Shown here: positions 30,443 to 40,089 of the stretch, piece by piece
Layout: each line of letters begins with the position of its first letter
Position numbering within the stretch: position 1 is the first letter of the stretch
NCBI GenBank assembly: GCA_009773315.1
Contig: WRPE01000005.1
Coordinates: 1-64,000 of the forward strand
Length of the DNA stretch: 64,000 nt
Direction of reading: 5' to 3'
From: Syntrophaceae bacterium
GTDB taxonomy: Bacteria; Desulfobacterota; Syntrophia; Syntrophales; Smithellaceae
Notes under the pieces: model-generated
What the model was told of the DNA's origin: nothing
Database searches by the model: none
What the model saw: only the letters and a program-made list of their open reading frames with translations
Program-made: the position numbers and the translations under genes

Positions 30443-32661
30443 AGCTGTTGTCTCCCCAAGTCATGGATGATCTTTTGAAGCTGATCGATGTTAAACGGTT
30501 TATGCAGCGTGTGGTCAGGCACTATCTTGATCTGAGCAGGCGGCTTGAGCGCTTTGCGGTCGGTCGCGTACAGAATGACCGGAAGGAGCGGAAATTTCGC
30601 GCGGATTTTTTCCAGCAGATACCAGCCGTCAAACCCCTTGAGGCGTATTTCCGATACGACGATATCCACCTCCGGATTCTCCGCCAGGAAGTTGAGAACG
30701 TCCTCTGGTTTGTCCTCGGCTTCCGAACGCCAGATCACGGCATCCACGAAATTGGCCTTGAGTTCTTTGAGATATTTAACATTGTGGTCCACGCATAAAA
30801 TAGCCGGATAAAAGCTGATGTCGGTCTCGCCGTCCACAGGGAGATAAATGGAAAAACGGCTGCCCTTGCCCGGACGCGATAAAACGCTGATCAGCCCATG
30901 GTGTTCCTTGATCAGACCATAGGAAATGGAAAGCCCCAGCCCCGTCCCTTCACGCTCCCGTCTGGTTGTAAAAAAGGGGTCGAAAATCTGCTCCATAATT
31001 TTGCGTTCAATCCCCTTCCCGTTGTCTTCAATATCTACCACAACGGCTTTTAAACGTTCGATATGACGGCAGCGGATCCGAATCAAGCCTTTTTGCCCCG
31101 CTGGAATCGCCTGATGGGCGTTAATGAGCAGATTGGCAATCACCTGCTCGATTTTCTGAAAATGCCCGGAGATGGGAGGAATATTTTCGGAAATTTCCTG
31201 ATCGATTTTGGATACGGTTCTTCTGACCTGCGCGCCCACAATCATCAGGGCGCCCGCGATCACCTCCGGCACGGCGACCAGTTTCTTCTGAGCGGTCTCA
31301 TCGGAACGTGAAAACTCCTTCAAGCTGGTAATGACCCGGCTGATCCGGTTGGCTCCGATTTTAAACGCCTGGATAATCTCCTGCATGTTATGGCAGACTT
31401 CTTCATAGGACAAGCCGCGTTTTTCCCAATCGGGATGATGGGCGCTCGAGCGGGAGAGAATGGTCTCCACCGTGTTCCAGATTTCTTCCAGAATCGGAAC
31501 ATTATAGGCAATAAAGCTGACGGGGTTATTGATTTCGTGCGCAACACCGGCTACCACCTCGCCCAGTGCGGTCAGCTTGTGCGTTTGAATCATCTGCTGG
31601 AGCCGCAGCTCTCCTTCCTGACGGATTCTCTTGTCTTCCGTCACATCCTGCCATGCGCCGACAATGTAACTGGTGGAACCGGCCGGATGCTGAACAATCC
31701 GCCAGTAATCGGAAAACCAGCGGTAGGAATCATCCATTACCCGGAAACGGTAACTATAACGGTGAAACCCCTTGGCGCGTTCGTTTTGCAAATCGGCAAG
31801 GATGCGTTCCTGATCGTCCGGATGAATATGCTCTCTCCAGAAGCTCTCGTCATCGACAAAACACGGCGCGGGATAGCCGGTAATCTCCTCAATCGTGTTA
31901 CTGACAAAAGTCAGCGCGCAATTCCCATCGGCCTTGCGGGTATAGGACACAATCGGCAGGGATTCCAGAAGCAGGGAAAGATGATCGGTGGTCTGTTTGA
32001 GGGCTTTTTGCGTGCGGTGACGCTCCATCAGTTCATTGAGCAGCGCCTCGTTGACCTGGGCCAGTTCCGCCGTTCTGGTCTGAACGCGTTCTTCCAGCTC
32101 TTCTTGCGCCTTCAGTAACGCTTCCTTCGCTTTCTTCCGTCGGGTAATATCTTCCAGCGTTTCGATCGCGCCGATCAGTTCACCAGCCGCGTTGCGAACA
32201 ATGGCTGCCGTAAATCGCAGCCATTTGCCCTGATTGCCCAACTCCGGAAAAAAATCTATGGCTTCATAGGCTTCATCCAGCAGTTTGGACTTGGTATACT
32301 TGCCGGCATACCATCTGGAAAGATTGTCCTGTTCACGGCTCACCAGAAGATCCGCCATGCAGGGGCGCTTCTTGCTGTAAAATGCCCGCCATTGCTGGGA
32401 CGTACCGATGACGTCTTCGGCCTTGATTTTGGTGAGTTCCTCGAGGGCTTTATTCCAGTATAGGATGTGGTGATCTTTGCCGATCACAAACGCGGGAATA
32501 GGTGAACCGCCAATGACGCTCTTCAGACGCTGCTCGTTTTCTTTCAGCTCCTCTTCCGCGCGTTTTCTTTTGATTTCCGATTGCCGGAGCTCTTTGAGTT
32601 GACGTCGTAATGTCTGAATTTCCTGGATAGGATAGTCGTCACTGTCTGGTCTGCCCGTCAT
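30439..32661 (-). CDS. PAS-domain sensor histidine kinase with C-terminal receiver-like domain
   Basis: GVAHEINNPVSFIAYN H-box, NLLINAHQA, GTGLGLSISYGLIKEHHG; overlaps downstream regulator by 4 nt. Confidence 0.92.
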   Translation of the reverse strand: MTGRPDSDDYPIQEIQTLRRQLKELRQSEIKRKRAEEELKENEQRLKSVIGGSPIPAFVIGKDHHILYWNKALEELTKIKAEDVIGTSQQWRAFYSKKRPCMADLLVSREQDNLSRWYAGKYTKSKLLDEAYEAIDFFPELGNQGKWLRFTAAIVRNAAGELIGAIETLEDITRRKKAKEALLKAQEELEERVQTRTAELAQVNEALLNELMERHRTQKALKQTTDHLSLLLESLPIVSYTRKADGNCALTFVSNTIEEITGYPAPCFVDDESFWREHIHPDDQERILADLQNERAKGFHRYSYRFRVMDDSYRWFSDYWRIVQHPAGSTSYIVGAWQDVTEDKRIRQEGELRLQQMIQTHKLTALGEVVAGVAHEINNPVSFIAYNVPILEEIWNTVETILSRSSAHHPDWEKRGLSYEEVCHNMQEIIQAFKIGANRISRVITSLKEFSRSDETAQKKLVAVPEVIAGALMIVGAQVRRTVSKIDQEISENIPPISGHFQKIEQVIANLLINAHQAIPAGQKGLIRIRCRHIERLKAVVVDIEDNGKGIERKIMEQIFDPFFTTRREREGTGLGLSISYGLIKEHHGLISVLSRPGKGSRFSIYLPVDGETDISFYPAILCVDHNVKYLKELKANFVDAVIWRSEAEDKPEDVLNFLAENPEVDIVVSEIRLKGFDGWYLLEKIRAKFPLLPVILYATDRKALKPPAQIKIVPDHTLHKPFNIDQLQKIIHDLGRQQL

Positions 32662-32673
32662 GATTCCGCCCCT

Positions 32674-34257
32674 TTACCTGAAGTTGAGAGCTAATTCGAT
32701 AGTCTCATCAACATAGATGGGAGGGAAATGTTCTCCGCGGTATTTCAGCAGGACATCCGCCATGCAGCCCAGGAACGCGGCTGCCACAGCAGGATCAAAT
32801 TGATTTCCGGCGCCACTTTCTAGAATGCGGAGAACCTTGGGCAAAGGCATGGGGTCGTAACTCATCGTTTCCGTCTCCGTATATTTCGGGTAATCACGGG
32901 CCGATGTCAGGGCATCAAAAACATCCGCTACTGCAAGAATTCGGGCGCACAGGGGAATATCCTCCCCCTGGAGTTTATCGGGATAGCCACTACCGTCGAA
33001 ACGTTCGTGGTGGTGAGACGCAATAAATGGTACTTGTGACAATGCTTTGGAGAAATGGAAGTTATCGAGGATTTCTTTTGTTCTTCCAGCGTGCATCTCC
33101 ATTTCCATCCGTTCCGCCGTCGTAAACTGGCCGCTTTTGAGGAGCACGGCGTCTTTAGTGCCGATCTTGCCGATATCATGAAGAAGGCCTGCATATTTGA
33201 TCAATTCCCTCTCTTCTGGTCCGATGCCCATACTGCGGGCAATCATCAGAGAATATTCCATTACCCGTTCCGAATGTCCGGCGGTCAGATGGTGTCTGGC
33301 GTCAACAGTCGCGGAAAGTGTGCGCATTGAACTTTCGAAAGAAAGCTTGAGCTCATCGATCAACTGAGCGTTTTCGATGGCAATCGCCATCTGGGAGGCC
33401 AACGACTTCAACAGGTTCTCATCCTCATCGTTAAATACCCCACCGCCCTGTTTATTTATTACCTGAATGACGGCGATTCTCCCCCCTGAACGATTGTTAA
33501 TCGGCATGCACAAAACGGTCTTTGTGCGGAAATTCTGTTGTAGATCAAACTCACGTTTGAAATAGGGCAGTTCCCAGGCATCTGCGGTGTTGACAATTTC
33601 TCCCGTTTTGGCCACAAACCCGCTGATTCCTTCCCCGATAGGCAGTGAGAAATACTCAATTTCTTCCGCAACGGTGGTCCAGATTTCATTTCGATCCCAG
33701 TCGATTAAATACAGGCTTGTTCGTTCGGCATTCATGATTTTGGTGACGCGGCTGATAATCAGGGGAAAGAGGTTTGCAAACTCCACTTCTGCCGTCAGGT
33801 CAAGGGCAATCTCCAGAAGATTAGATATTTTTTTATTTGACGAGATTTGCTTCGCTAGAAGTTGACTGTTATCAAAGGCCAGGCGCCGTTCTTTCAGGAT
33901 ACGATACAGCTTGCTATTGAGCTCTGTCGCTGTAAAAGGTTCTTTGATAAAATCATTGGCGCCGGCGGTAACAATTGATTCGTATGTAAAGTCATCATCA
34001 TAACCTGTAACGACTACGAAAGGAATATCAGATTGAATCTTGCGAACATCGGAAATTAAATGGAGACCCTCCATTGTTTCGATATCGGCAATCACTATAT
34101 CGAAGTGCCGCTTTTCGATAATATCCATGGCCGCATCCTTGCAATTCACCGCCATGCATTGAAATCCGCAGGAGATCACAAGCTCCGTCATCATCAAACT
34201 GGCTTGGGGATCATTATCCACAACAAGAACTGCTTCGTGATTCGTCATGCTGTCCAT
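32674..34257 (-). CDS. Response regulator-GAF-HD-GYP phosphodiesterase
   Basis: Receiver, GAF (AERTSLYLIDWDRNEIW), HD-GYP motifs HDIGKIG and HHERFDGSGYP. Confidence 0.93.
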   Translation of the reverse strand: MDSMTNHEAVLVVDNDPQASLMMTELVISCGFQCMAVNCKDAAMDIIEKRHFDIVIADIETMEGLHLISDVRKIQSDIPFVVVTGYDDDFTYESIVTAGANDFIKEPFTATELNSKLYRILKERRLAFDNSQLLAKQISSNKKISNLLEIALDLTAEVEFANLFPLIISRVTKIMNAERTSLYLIDWDRNEIWTTVAEEIEYFSLPIGEGISGFVAKTGEIVNTADAWELPYFKREFDLQQNFRTKTVLCMPINNRSGGRIAVIQVINKQGGGVFNDEDENLLKSLASQMAIAIENAQLIDELKLSFESSMRTLSATVDARHHLTAGHSERVMEYSLMIARSMGIGPEERELIKYAGLLHDIGKIGTKDAVLLKSGQFTTAERMEMEMHAGRTKEILDNFHFSKALSQVPFIASHHHERFDGSGYPDKLQGEDIPLCARILAVADVFDALTSARDYPKYTETETMSYDPMPLPKVLRILESGAGNQFDPAVAAAFLGCMADVLLKYRGEHFPPIYVDETIELALNFR

Positions 34258-34403
34258 TGCTATCACCAATTGTTGTTTGAATAGAATATTAAAAAGATTA
34301 TAATGGATTGTATGGACCGTGTCAATGCCGGAGACAATAGGCATATGCCTGCGCATCTATTTCATCAAGGCGTGCGGCAAAAATGGTTTTTCCCTGACCG
34401 GTA

Positions 34404-35057
34404 CTAATATTTAATCATGTCAATCTTTGTCAGCACCGACTGATTCGAGACACGCGGGGCATTCACCATATTCCATGCAACATACTGCTCAGCGTAGGTA
34501 CTTTCAGCAGACATCCCATCCACGGGCACGATGACCTGCATCCCCCGGAATGCCGCCCCGCTGGCCGTATACAGAACTGCCCCGTGCGCTGCCGTCCCTG
34601 TTACAATGACAGTTTTTATACCCTTTTCCTTAAGGATTTTCTCCAGATCCGTCCCAAGGAATTTATCGGGCCCCGATGTCACCACAGGCTCCTTCCCGAG
34701 AGGCGCCAACTCCTTGGCAATATCGGCAACAGTTGCCCCGGGGGAAAGGCTGTACACCACGAAGATCCCTTTCGAGCGCGCCTCCGTAAGAAGCTTTTGA
34801 ACCTTCGGAATAGAAGCAATACAGCGGGGGCGTCTTTCTGTATTACAGGTCTGCTTGTTAAAATCGAGCAGCAGGAGCGCTGTCACCTTCGGATCTACCG
34901 TCACAGATTTTAATTCCGGCGCAGAAGGAACCTTCACTGTGCTCCATTCTTCAATGATATTCTGTGCTGATACGGGGTAGCAAAGTAGAACCATTGCACA
35001 AAGGCAACAAATTAAAAGCGCAGCTTGCCGACATGCCGTTTTTTGTATCGTCTTCAT
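34404..35057 (-). CDS. Secreted isochorismatase-family cysteine hydrolase
   Basis: Start MKTIQKTACRQ with RBS GGAGAG; signal peptide to VSAQ; LLLLDFNKQTC and VTGTAAHGAVLYTASGAAFRGMQVIVPVDG. Confidence 0.85.
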   Translation of the reverse strand: MKTIQKTACRQAALLICCLCAMVLLCYPVSAQNIIEEWSTVKVPSAPELKSVTVDPKVTALLLLDFNKQTCNTERRPRCIASIPKVQKLLTEARSKGIFVVYSLSPGATVADIAKELAPLGKEPVVTSGPDKFLGTDLEKILKEKGIKTVIVTGTAAHGAVLYTASGAAFRGMQVIVPVDGMSAESTYAEQYVAWNMVNAPRVSNQSVLTKIDMIKY

Positions 35058-35578
35058 TTTACTCTCCTTTCCAATTAGCATTACTACAAAAATCATATCT
35101 GATGCCGTCAACAACCATCGTGCAAGATAAATGAAGCTGAAAACTTTGGAAGAACCGGTGTGATAAAAACACACCTCTCTATTAACTGTCAATCTTTTAT
35201 ACTGAGTTCGGCTTTACACGAGCCATCGCATCATCAATCAACCACCTCGCGAGCTCGCTTTCGAGTATGAAATGAACGTCATTATATCGTGAGCAAGCTC
35301 ACGGAGAATTAACGCTCGTCCCGCAAAAGCGGGATTAAAAGGCTTGAAATATCTGGCGATATTTTATTCAACGATTACATCTTGACACGCCTGCCCCGTT
35401 ACCTTATAAAACCCATCGTCCGGTAAACGGAAACAAAGCTCGTTTTCCTGCGATTCTTTCTGGCGTTGCGCATTCAGGATGATACCACGCGGCAAGGAGA
35501 AAGGCGGCAATATTTCGCCCATGCAGGCTTATGACACGGGATATCAAATCAGGACTGCCGGGCGAAAGGAGTAATCTG

Positions 35579-37666
35579 ATGTTGGAAAAATTCTTCAACC
35601 CCCGCAGTATTGTCGTCTTCGGCGCTTCCGCCACCAAAATGAATCTGGGACAAATCGTTCTACTTAACAACAAACAAGTCGGTTATGAGGGAAATCTCTA
35701 CGGCGTCGGCTCTCAGGAAGGAGACGTGAGCGGCGTTCATATCTATACAAGCGTTGCCGATCTGCCCGAAACGCCGGATGTGGCCATTTTTCTGACACCC
35801 GCCAAAACCGTGCCCGGTCTGATGGAGGAATGCGGTAAAAAAGGCATCACCCATATTGTGATCGAATCGGGTGGTTTCAGCGAATATTCGCACGGCGACC
35901 ACACACTGGAAGAAGACGTGCTGGTCGTTGCTGATCAATACGGCATGAAAGTCATCGGCCCGAATTGCGTGGGCACCGTCAATTTTGATTTAAAAATGAT
36001 GATGCCGTTTGCCTTCTTCAAGGATATTCCCATCGGCGGCAGGCTGGGACTCATTTCTCAAAGTGGCGGCGTGGGTGGTTCCTATCTGCGCGCGATGTCA
36101 GGCTACGGAATCAAACCCGGAAAATTCGTGGCCATAGGCAATAAACTCCAGCTCGATGAAGTGGACTTTCTGGATTACTTCATGCAGGACGGCAAAACCG
36201 ATATCATTGCTCTGTATCTGGAAGGTTTTAAAAAAGGCAGGGTATTTTTCGACCTGGCCCGCAAATCGCAAAAGCCGATTGTCATCCAAAAGTCGAACCG
36301 CTCGCCGATCAGTGCGAAAATCGCGCAGTCCCATACGACGGCGCTGTCCAGCGACGATACCGTTGTCGATGGCGCGCTCAAGCAGGCCGCGGCCATTCGT
36401 GTGGATGACGAACTGGAGTTCATCAACGCCATCAAGATCGTTCGCCTGCCGCTCATGAAAGGGCGGCGTATTGCAGTCCTTTCGCGCTCGGGAGGCCATG
36501 CGGTGTTGTCCGCCGACGCCTGCGCGAAATTCGGCTTTGAGATGGTTCCCTTTCCCCCGTCTTATATCGAACAGCTCAAAACGATTTACCACACGCGTGT
36601 CATCGCACATCAGAACCCCCTGGATCTGGGTGAAATCTTCGATTACACAATATTTACCAAGATTCTGGAAGAAGCGCTGAAACTGGACACCTACGACGGC
36701 GTACTCTTCAATCATCTGTATTCATCGGATTTTGAGGGAGCGATGTCGCGAACATTTCTGGCGGGCGTGGAAAAGCTGGTTGCCAAATATGCCAAACCGG
36801 TTTCTCTCACCATGATCTCTGACCGGGAAGAAATTCTAAAAGTGCAGCAGAGTCAACCCTTTCCCATTTTCACTTCCCCGCTGGAGGCTGCCGCCGCGTT
36901 GAATGTCTCTCTGACCTATTATGAACAAAAAGCGGCGCGGGACAACCGGGGCAAAACGCCAAACCATAAAATGGATCTGCGCACCGTGGCAGCCATCCGG
37001 GAGCGTTGCGCACGTGAAGAAAGAATCCCTTTAACGGATGAGGCTCTCACCATCTGCGCCGCAGCCGGTTTGACACCAATCCCCCATCTGGTCATCCGCA
37101 ATGAACAAGAGTTAAAAAAAATGCCCCTGCATTACCCCTTGGCCGTGAAACTGATTTCGCGCGACGCGTCGCATAAATCCGACGTGGGCGGCGTGCTCTT
37201 GAATATCGGTTCGAAAAAGGAATTGTTATCCGCTATCTCCGGCATTCAAAAGGCGGTGCGTCAGGCAAAATCGCGTCCCGCCATCGACGGTTTCCTGCTT
37301 CAGGAAATGTCGCCCGAAGGCGTCGAATGCTTTGTCGGCGGACGGCAAGACCCGGCCTTTGGCCCGGTTATCATGGTCGGACTGGGGGGCGTATTTATTG
37401 AAATATTCAAAGACACGGCGCTGAGGCTCGCGCCTGTTACAAAAAATGAAGCTGAAGGCATGCTCAAAGAGTTGAGGGCGTATCCGCTGCTCACCGGCGC
37501 CAGAGGCAGAAAACCGGCGGACGTTAAATCCCTTGTGGATGTCGTTTGCCGGGTGTCCGCTCTGCTTGCCGCCTGCCCGGCAATCAGCGAGATTGACCTT
37601 AATCCGGTTATTGTTCATCCCAAAGGACAAGGTGTGTCGCTGGTCGATGCGCGCGTCTTTTTCTGA
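35579..37666 (+). CDS. ADP-forming acyl-CoA synthetase (acetate-CoA ligase ADP-forming, alpha-beta fusion)
   Basis: MLEKFFNPRSIVVFGAS, GPNCVGTVN, SQSGGVGGSYL, ATP-grasp KLISRDASHKSDVGGV. Confidence 0.93.
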   Translation: MLEKFFNPRSIVVFGASATKMNLGQIVLLNNKQVGYEGNLYGVGSQEGDVSGVHIYTSVADLPETPDVAIFLTPAKTVPGLMEECGKKGITHIVIESGGFSEYSHGDHTLEEDVLVVADQYGMKVIGPNCVGTVNFDLKMMMPFAFFKDIPIGGRLGLISQSGGVGGSYLRAMSGYGIKPGKFVAIGNKLQLDEVDFLDYFMQDGKTDIIALYLEGFKKGRVFFDLARKSQKPIVIQKSNRSPISAKIAQSHTTALSSDDTVVDGALKQAAAIRVDDELEFINAIKIVRLPLMKGRRIAVLSRSGGHAVLSADACAKFGFEMVPFPPSYIEQLKTIYHTRVIAHQNPLDLGEIFDYTIFTKILEEALKLDTYDGVLFNHLYSSDFEGAMSRTFLAGVEKLVAKYAKPVSLTMISDREEILKVQQSQPFPIFTSPLEAAAALNVSLTYYEQKAARDNRGKTPNHKMDLRTVAAIRERCAREERIPLTDEALTICAAAGLTPIPHLVIRNEQELKKMPLHYPLAVKLISRDASHKSDVGGVLLNIGSKKELLSAISGIQKAVRQAKSRPAIDGFLLQEMSPEGVECFVGGRQDPAFGPVIMVGLGGVFIEIFKDTALRLAPVTKNEAEGMLKELRAYPLLTGARGRKPADVKSLVDVVCRVSALLAACPAISEIDLNPVIVHPKGQGVSLVDARVFF

Positions 37667-37689
37667 AAAGAATCACGGGCGTGAATCCC

Positions 37690-37722
37690 CCTTTGCGGGA
37701 TAAGTGAAATTAATCAATTCCC
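37690..37722. repeat. Left half of the palindromic element seen intact at 28743
   Basis: ctttgcgggataagtgaaattaatcaattcc vs ctttgcgggataagtgaaacgaatcaattcc. Confidence 0.7.
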
Positions 37723-38107
37723 GCTTGTAGCTTTCAGGTGTCCCGACCTATACTTGACTTAACAGACAGTGCCCAATTAAGTTTTGCCTTGACACTCATA
37801 ACACCTACGAGTCCTTAACCGCGGTAGCTGTCGCTATTTGATGGTTATTTATTGAAGTCGGTATTTTGGGGAAATGAGTTCGTGTAGTAGAGTACTTTTG
37901 GTAATGCTCAATTACAGTCCGCAAAAGCTGATATCATTATGATCATTTTTCTTGACGATTCGCAAGAAGTGTCTATGAAAGCCCGTCACCCAGCCCTTAA
38001 TAAACCTGATGCTATGGAATATCCTCGTTCCAAGCGGTCAATGATGATTTATTTCCCTGGGTTTACGGTTCTATGTACGTTCTGGCTCTATTCCCAAACT
38101 AAGAATG

Positions 38108-38809
38108 TCATGCCAATTCAAGAAGTCCTTTCCGAAAATCATACAGCACTCCGTCTGCTTGAAGACAACCCGTCATAAGCCATTGCACCCATTCGTCTAG
38201 AATTTTCAAGGCGTCACTTCCCAAGCAGAACGGTGTGCATTCATATGCTTTTTGATCCGTACCAATGGGTTGAATGTGGTCCAAACGCAAAATGGAGGAA
38301 TTAGTTTTCTCCGGTAATTTATCCCACATGTACTGGGGATATTCGCACTCTTGGACTCGTTTTACAAAATCCGGATTCCAGCCGCCCGTTTTTCCGGAGA
38401 ACTCTGCGCCATAATAGGGCGCAACTAAAATGTATGGAAGAAACTGCCATGCCGCACCACCAGCCCGCTGGCGCTTCGGGACTTCAGGAGGTTCAGAACC
38501 AACAACCAGAACGGGATGTTTTTTCATGCGATACACAGCACGAACTTCGCCGGCATAAGAGGGTAATGCGGCAATAGGAAGTTTGGGGTATTCATGCAGC
38601 TTCTTTATCTGTAGGGGCTCAATTTTGTAGTTGGCCTTGGAATGATCCATCGGAGAGGATCGCCCCTCAGGCACCAGGATCATGGGTTGTTGATCCATAT
38701 GAGGAATGAAGGCCCATAAGAGTCTTCCCCTGCGCAGATCGCAGGTATTGTCATTAATCCACCAATCGTCAATGAAATATTGAATCGAATGTTCAGAATA
38801 TTCCTTCAT
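38108..38809 (-). CDS. Candidate PemK/MazF-like (SH3-barrel) toxin
   Basis: ORF track 38108..38926; start likely MKEYSEHSIQYF. MKKHPVLVVGSEPP, FLPYILVAPYYG and SSILRLDHIQPIG resemble PemK/MazF strands; follows a Panacea-domain gene. Confidence 0.45.
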   Translation of the reverse strand: MKEYSEHSIQYFIDDWWINDNTCDLRRGRLLWAFIPHMDQQPMILVPEGRSSPMDHSKANYKIEPLQIKKLHEYPKLPIAALPSYAGEVRAVYRMKKHPVLVVGSEPPEVPKRQRAGGAAWQFLPYILVAPYYGAEFSGKTGGWNPDFVKRVQECEYPQYMWDKLPEKTNSSILRLDHIQPIGTDQKAYECTPFCLGSDALKILDEWVQWLMTGCLQADGVLYDFRKGLLELA

Positions 38810-39596
38810 CGGATCTCGCCCGGGATTTCCATATTTCATCCGAAAAAATGATTTCGCCGGTACTCGGCAGGATAGGTGCGCCCGCCAGTTCATCAAGCCA
38901 GGCAACTCCATCAAAAAAGATGTCATCGTATCTCGGAGCGGGTTCCGGTCTTACCATTTTTTGATTCCGCTCCTTTTCCGCCAAACGGCTTTTAATTCTT
39001 TCTTTTAATATCGCCAATTGTTCTTTCCTTTGCTTCATTTCCTTTTTCGAAAGTGCAGCTGTCTGCGGTGCCTCTACACTCTTCTCTTTTTTTGAATCCA
39101 TCGTACCTTGGTCTTGCGGGCGCGTGAAGGAAAGTCGCTCAAGGGGTGCTGCGTGCAGCATCGGCCAGGTGGTATAGACATGGTGCAAGAGGCCCGTTGT
39201 ATCATCGCCAAATTCATGGACTGCATCCCTTATGGCGTGACGCACCTCAAAGGGCAACAAAGATTGTAATGATTCATACAATTCGTCATCCTGTAATCTC
39301 CACCGCACAAAGTCCGACTTGTATTTATAGGACGTTATTGTTCGTTCCGTTGCGTTGACATCCTGAACAACTGTTTTTATTCGTGAATAAACATCTGGTG
39401 ACCAAGGACCATAGTGATAGAATTGCCATTCTGCGCCGGTTAAAGTCTCACCCTCATGAGCTTCCGCGAAAGCTAAGTCCGCCAGATAGACGTATTTCAC
39501 TATATGGATGGGACCAAGCTCCTGGTTCCCAAAATCATCTTGGCCAGCTGCGGCAAGGATATACTTCACTATGAGATCAATTTTTGCTGTATCCAT
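38793..39596 (-). CDS. Panacea (SocA/DUF4065)-domain protein, putative antitoxin
   Basis: IHIVKYVYLADLAFAEAHEGETLTGAEWQFYHYGPWSPDVYSRI is the Panacea-type pattern. Confidence 0.65.
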   Translation of the reverse strand: MDTAKIDLIVKYILAAAGQDDFGNQELGPIHIVKYVYLADLAFAEAHEGETLTGAEWQFYHYGPWSPDVYSRIKTVVQDVNATERTITSYKYKSDFVRWRLQDDELYESLQSLLPFEVRHAIRDAVHEFGDDTTGLLHHVYTTWPMLHAAPLERLSFTRPQDQGTMDSKKEKSVEAPQTAALSKKEMKQRKEQLAILKERIKSRLAEKERNQKMVRPEPAPRYDDIFFDGVAWLDELAGAPILPSTGEIIFSDEIWKSRARSDEGIF

Positions 39597-39651
39597 TACG
39601 CCACTCAGTATATAGGTTTTGCTCTCGTGTCAATATTTCCTTCTTAATCGG

Positions 39652-40089
39652 TCAACCATTTTTCACATAGGTTATCATCGTCGCCTTGCAGCGGCGCTTG
39701 GTCTGATCGACGAAGCCAAGCGTGAATTTTCCTTCCGGTTTTTGGAAGATATCCAATCCGCGGCCAAGGATGATTTTCCATCCCGTGTCGGCTTCAATCG
39801 AGCGGTCGTGTAAGCCTGTTTCAAAACGATAGGTAAGGCTGATGCGATCTTGGGCAAGGCTTTCTTTGAGTTCCTCCAGCTTTGCCGAGGCATCTTCTTC
39901 CTGTCTTTTGGCATCTGATCCCGTCACGAGTTCAATCGCTAATCCTGTCTCTGAAGAACTTAAGCCCTCACAGAAATTAAGAAAATTGTGAATTTGATAG
40001 TCATAACGGATAAAGGGGTCAACCAATCTGATAATTCTTGCCCCTTTCAAGTAGGGGTTGAACAGCCGGACGTATGAAACCCCGCGCTG
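39652..40089 (-). other. Domain within BrxL-like protein: MIT_C / PLD-like domain
   Basis: LVDPFIRYDYQIHNFLNFCEGL ... LEELKESLAQDRISLTYRFETGLHDRSIEADTGWKIILGRGLDIFQKPEGKFTLGFVDQTKRRCKATMITYV, close to the C-terminus of animal MITD1. Confidence 0.8.

Noticed and set aside
31390-32118. 242-aa plus-strand ORF
   Set aside because: Antisense shadow of the PAS histidine kinase 30439..32661.
35180-35400. Hairpin-rich intergenic stretch (CGTGAGCAAGCTCACG, CCCGCAAAAGCGGG)
   Set aside because: Looks like ordinary intergenic palindromes; no conserved RNA family recognised and no tRNA fold found.
37939-38178. 79-aa plus-strand ORF at the island edge
   Set aside because: No recognisable domain and it overlaps the 3' end of the PemK-like ORF; likely spurious.
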